A stretch of DNA of 64,000 nt from Deltaproteobacteria bacterium. Lineage in GTDB: Bacteria; Desulfobacterota; Desulfuromonadia; Desulfuromonadales; BM103. The position numbers and the translations under genes were made by a program. Location of the stretch: the NCBI GenBank assembly GCA_024279915.1, contig JAJRRB010000060.1:1-64000 (forward strand), read 5' to 3'. The first letter of the stretch is position 1. Each line of letters begins with the position of its first letter. Shown here in pieces: positions 63,621 through 64,000 of the stretch. The notes under the pieces were generated by a model. The model was not told the DNA's origin. It did not search any database and saw nothing but the letters and a program-made list of their open reading frames with translations.

Positions 63621-64000
63621 TTATAAATCGCTCGAAGATTCTACCGGCGCTGTGGTAGTTTCATAATGAGTACCAGTTCTGTCCTGTACACGGTTCTGGT
63701 TCCTGTCCTGGGTGTGATCCTGGTTCATGTTCCGGTTCTGGTTCATGTCCTGGGTATGATCCTGGTTCATGTTCCGGTTCTGGTTCATGTCCTGGGTATG
63801 ATCCTGGTTCATGTTCCGGTTCTGGTTCATGTCCTGGGTGTGATTCTGGTTCATGTCACGGTTCTGGTTCTGGTTCTGGTTCATGTCATGATTTTGATTC
63901 TGGTTCATGCTTCGGTTCTGATTCATGCTCTGGCTGTGATTCGTATTAGCACTGGACCCACCCGACATGGTGCGGTTCATACTGCTATGCCCTTGAGAAA
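63621..64000 (-). CDS. Met/Asn/Gln/His-rich tandem-repeat protein, 5' end beyond the window
   Basis: At least 126 residues are visible. The body is built of the 14-residue unit MNQNRNMNQDHTQD, repeated three times exactly and several more times with variation. The frame is open through the right edge (…SQGHSSMNRTMSGG), so the true start and any signal peptide lie outside; an internal ATG is at 63980. Met and His density suggests Cu(I)/Ag(I) binding, as in other Met-rich periplasmic proteins. That is inference from composition and location. Confidence 0.6.
   Translation of the reverse strand, partial: SQGHSSMNRTMSGGSSANTNHSQSMNQNRSMNQNQNHDMNQNQNQNRDMNQNHTQDMNQNRNMNQDHTQDMNQNRNMNQDHTQDMNQNRNMNQDHTQDRNQNRVQDRTGTHYETTTAPVESSSDL
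63719..63844. repeat. Three 42-bp tandem repeats inside the Met/Asn/Gln-rich gene
   Basis: Period 42 bp (63719-63760, 63761-63802, 63803-63844), nearly identical at DNA level, so recently amplified. Shorter, more diverged units continue to about 63940. Confidence 0.85.

Noticed and set aside
63719-63844. CRISPR or non-coding satellite
   Set aside because: The 42-bp period is a codon multiple and stays in frame through a long ORF, so it is a protein repeat.

Overview
The window reads as chromosome of an anaerobic, acetate-oxidising, metal-reducing bacterium of the Desulfuromonadales type (class Desulfuromonadia). The evidence is a PpcA-like three-haem cytochrome c7, a superoxide reductase (desulfoferrodoxin), a sodium/acetate-type symporter with its DUF4212 small subunit and DUF294/CBS partner, a complete LIV amino-acid ABC transporter, and the general gene style. 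The genus cannot be fixed from sequence alone. No rRNA operon, CRISPR array or prophage is visible; one tRNA gene (Thr, anticodon CGT) is present.

Left end (1-2970): a small accessory patch. It holds a probable insertion-sequence remnant, an AbiE-type nucleotidyltransferase toxin pair, a truncated REP-associated tyrosine transposase, a RelE/ParE toxin with a ribbon-helix-helix antitoxin, and several palindromic REP-like elements (GGGGACAC...GTGTCCCC type) that recur through the window. 2970-14900: beta-CASP metallo-hydrolase, a secreted FG-GAP/UnbV protein followed by an 18-residue ORF with a strong ribosome site, lipoproteins, a Ste24-like protease, an MFS transporter, two FKBP prolyl isomerases, a K+ channel with a zinc-ribbon tail, superoxide reductase and cytochrome c7.

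14900-33990: acetate symporter region, glyoxalase I-like protein, tRNA-Thr, a transsulfuration PLP enzyme behind a SAM-I riboswitch and next to cysteine synthase, livJHMGF, a membrane PAS sensor fused to a DEDDh exonuclease, a glycosyltransferase/HpnK-type deacetylase pair, and an MFS transporter. 34000-43900: outer-membrane protein, a possible structured RNA, a two-component system, and glutamate synthase gltBD. gltB is interrupted by a one-base frameshift and an in-frame TAA; livJ also carries a one-base frameshift. Both frameshifts lie in runs of four A (coding strand A for livJ, T for gltB), so sequencing error has to be considered.

43870-64000: a metal-handling region. It includes a ZIP transporter, a copA/copB copper-resistance cluster with a cytochrome c, an OsmC protein, a PP2C-type phosphatase, and a P-II-like/YHS/cusCBA copper-silver efflux operon. 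Several secreted small or repeat-rich proteins follow. Three of these secreted-protein genes share a conserved motif upstream, which suggests an undescribed metal-responsive regulon. The right edge is crossed by a Met/Asn/Gln/His-rich tandem-repeat protein.
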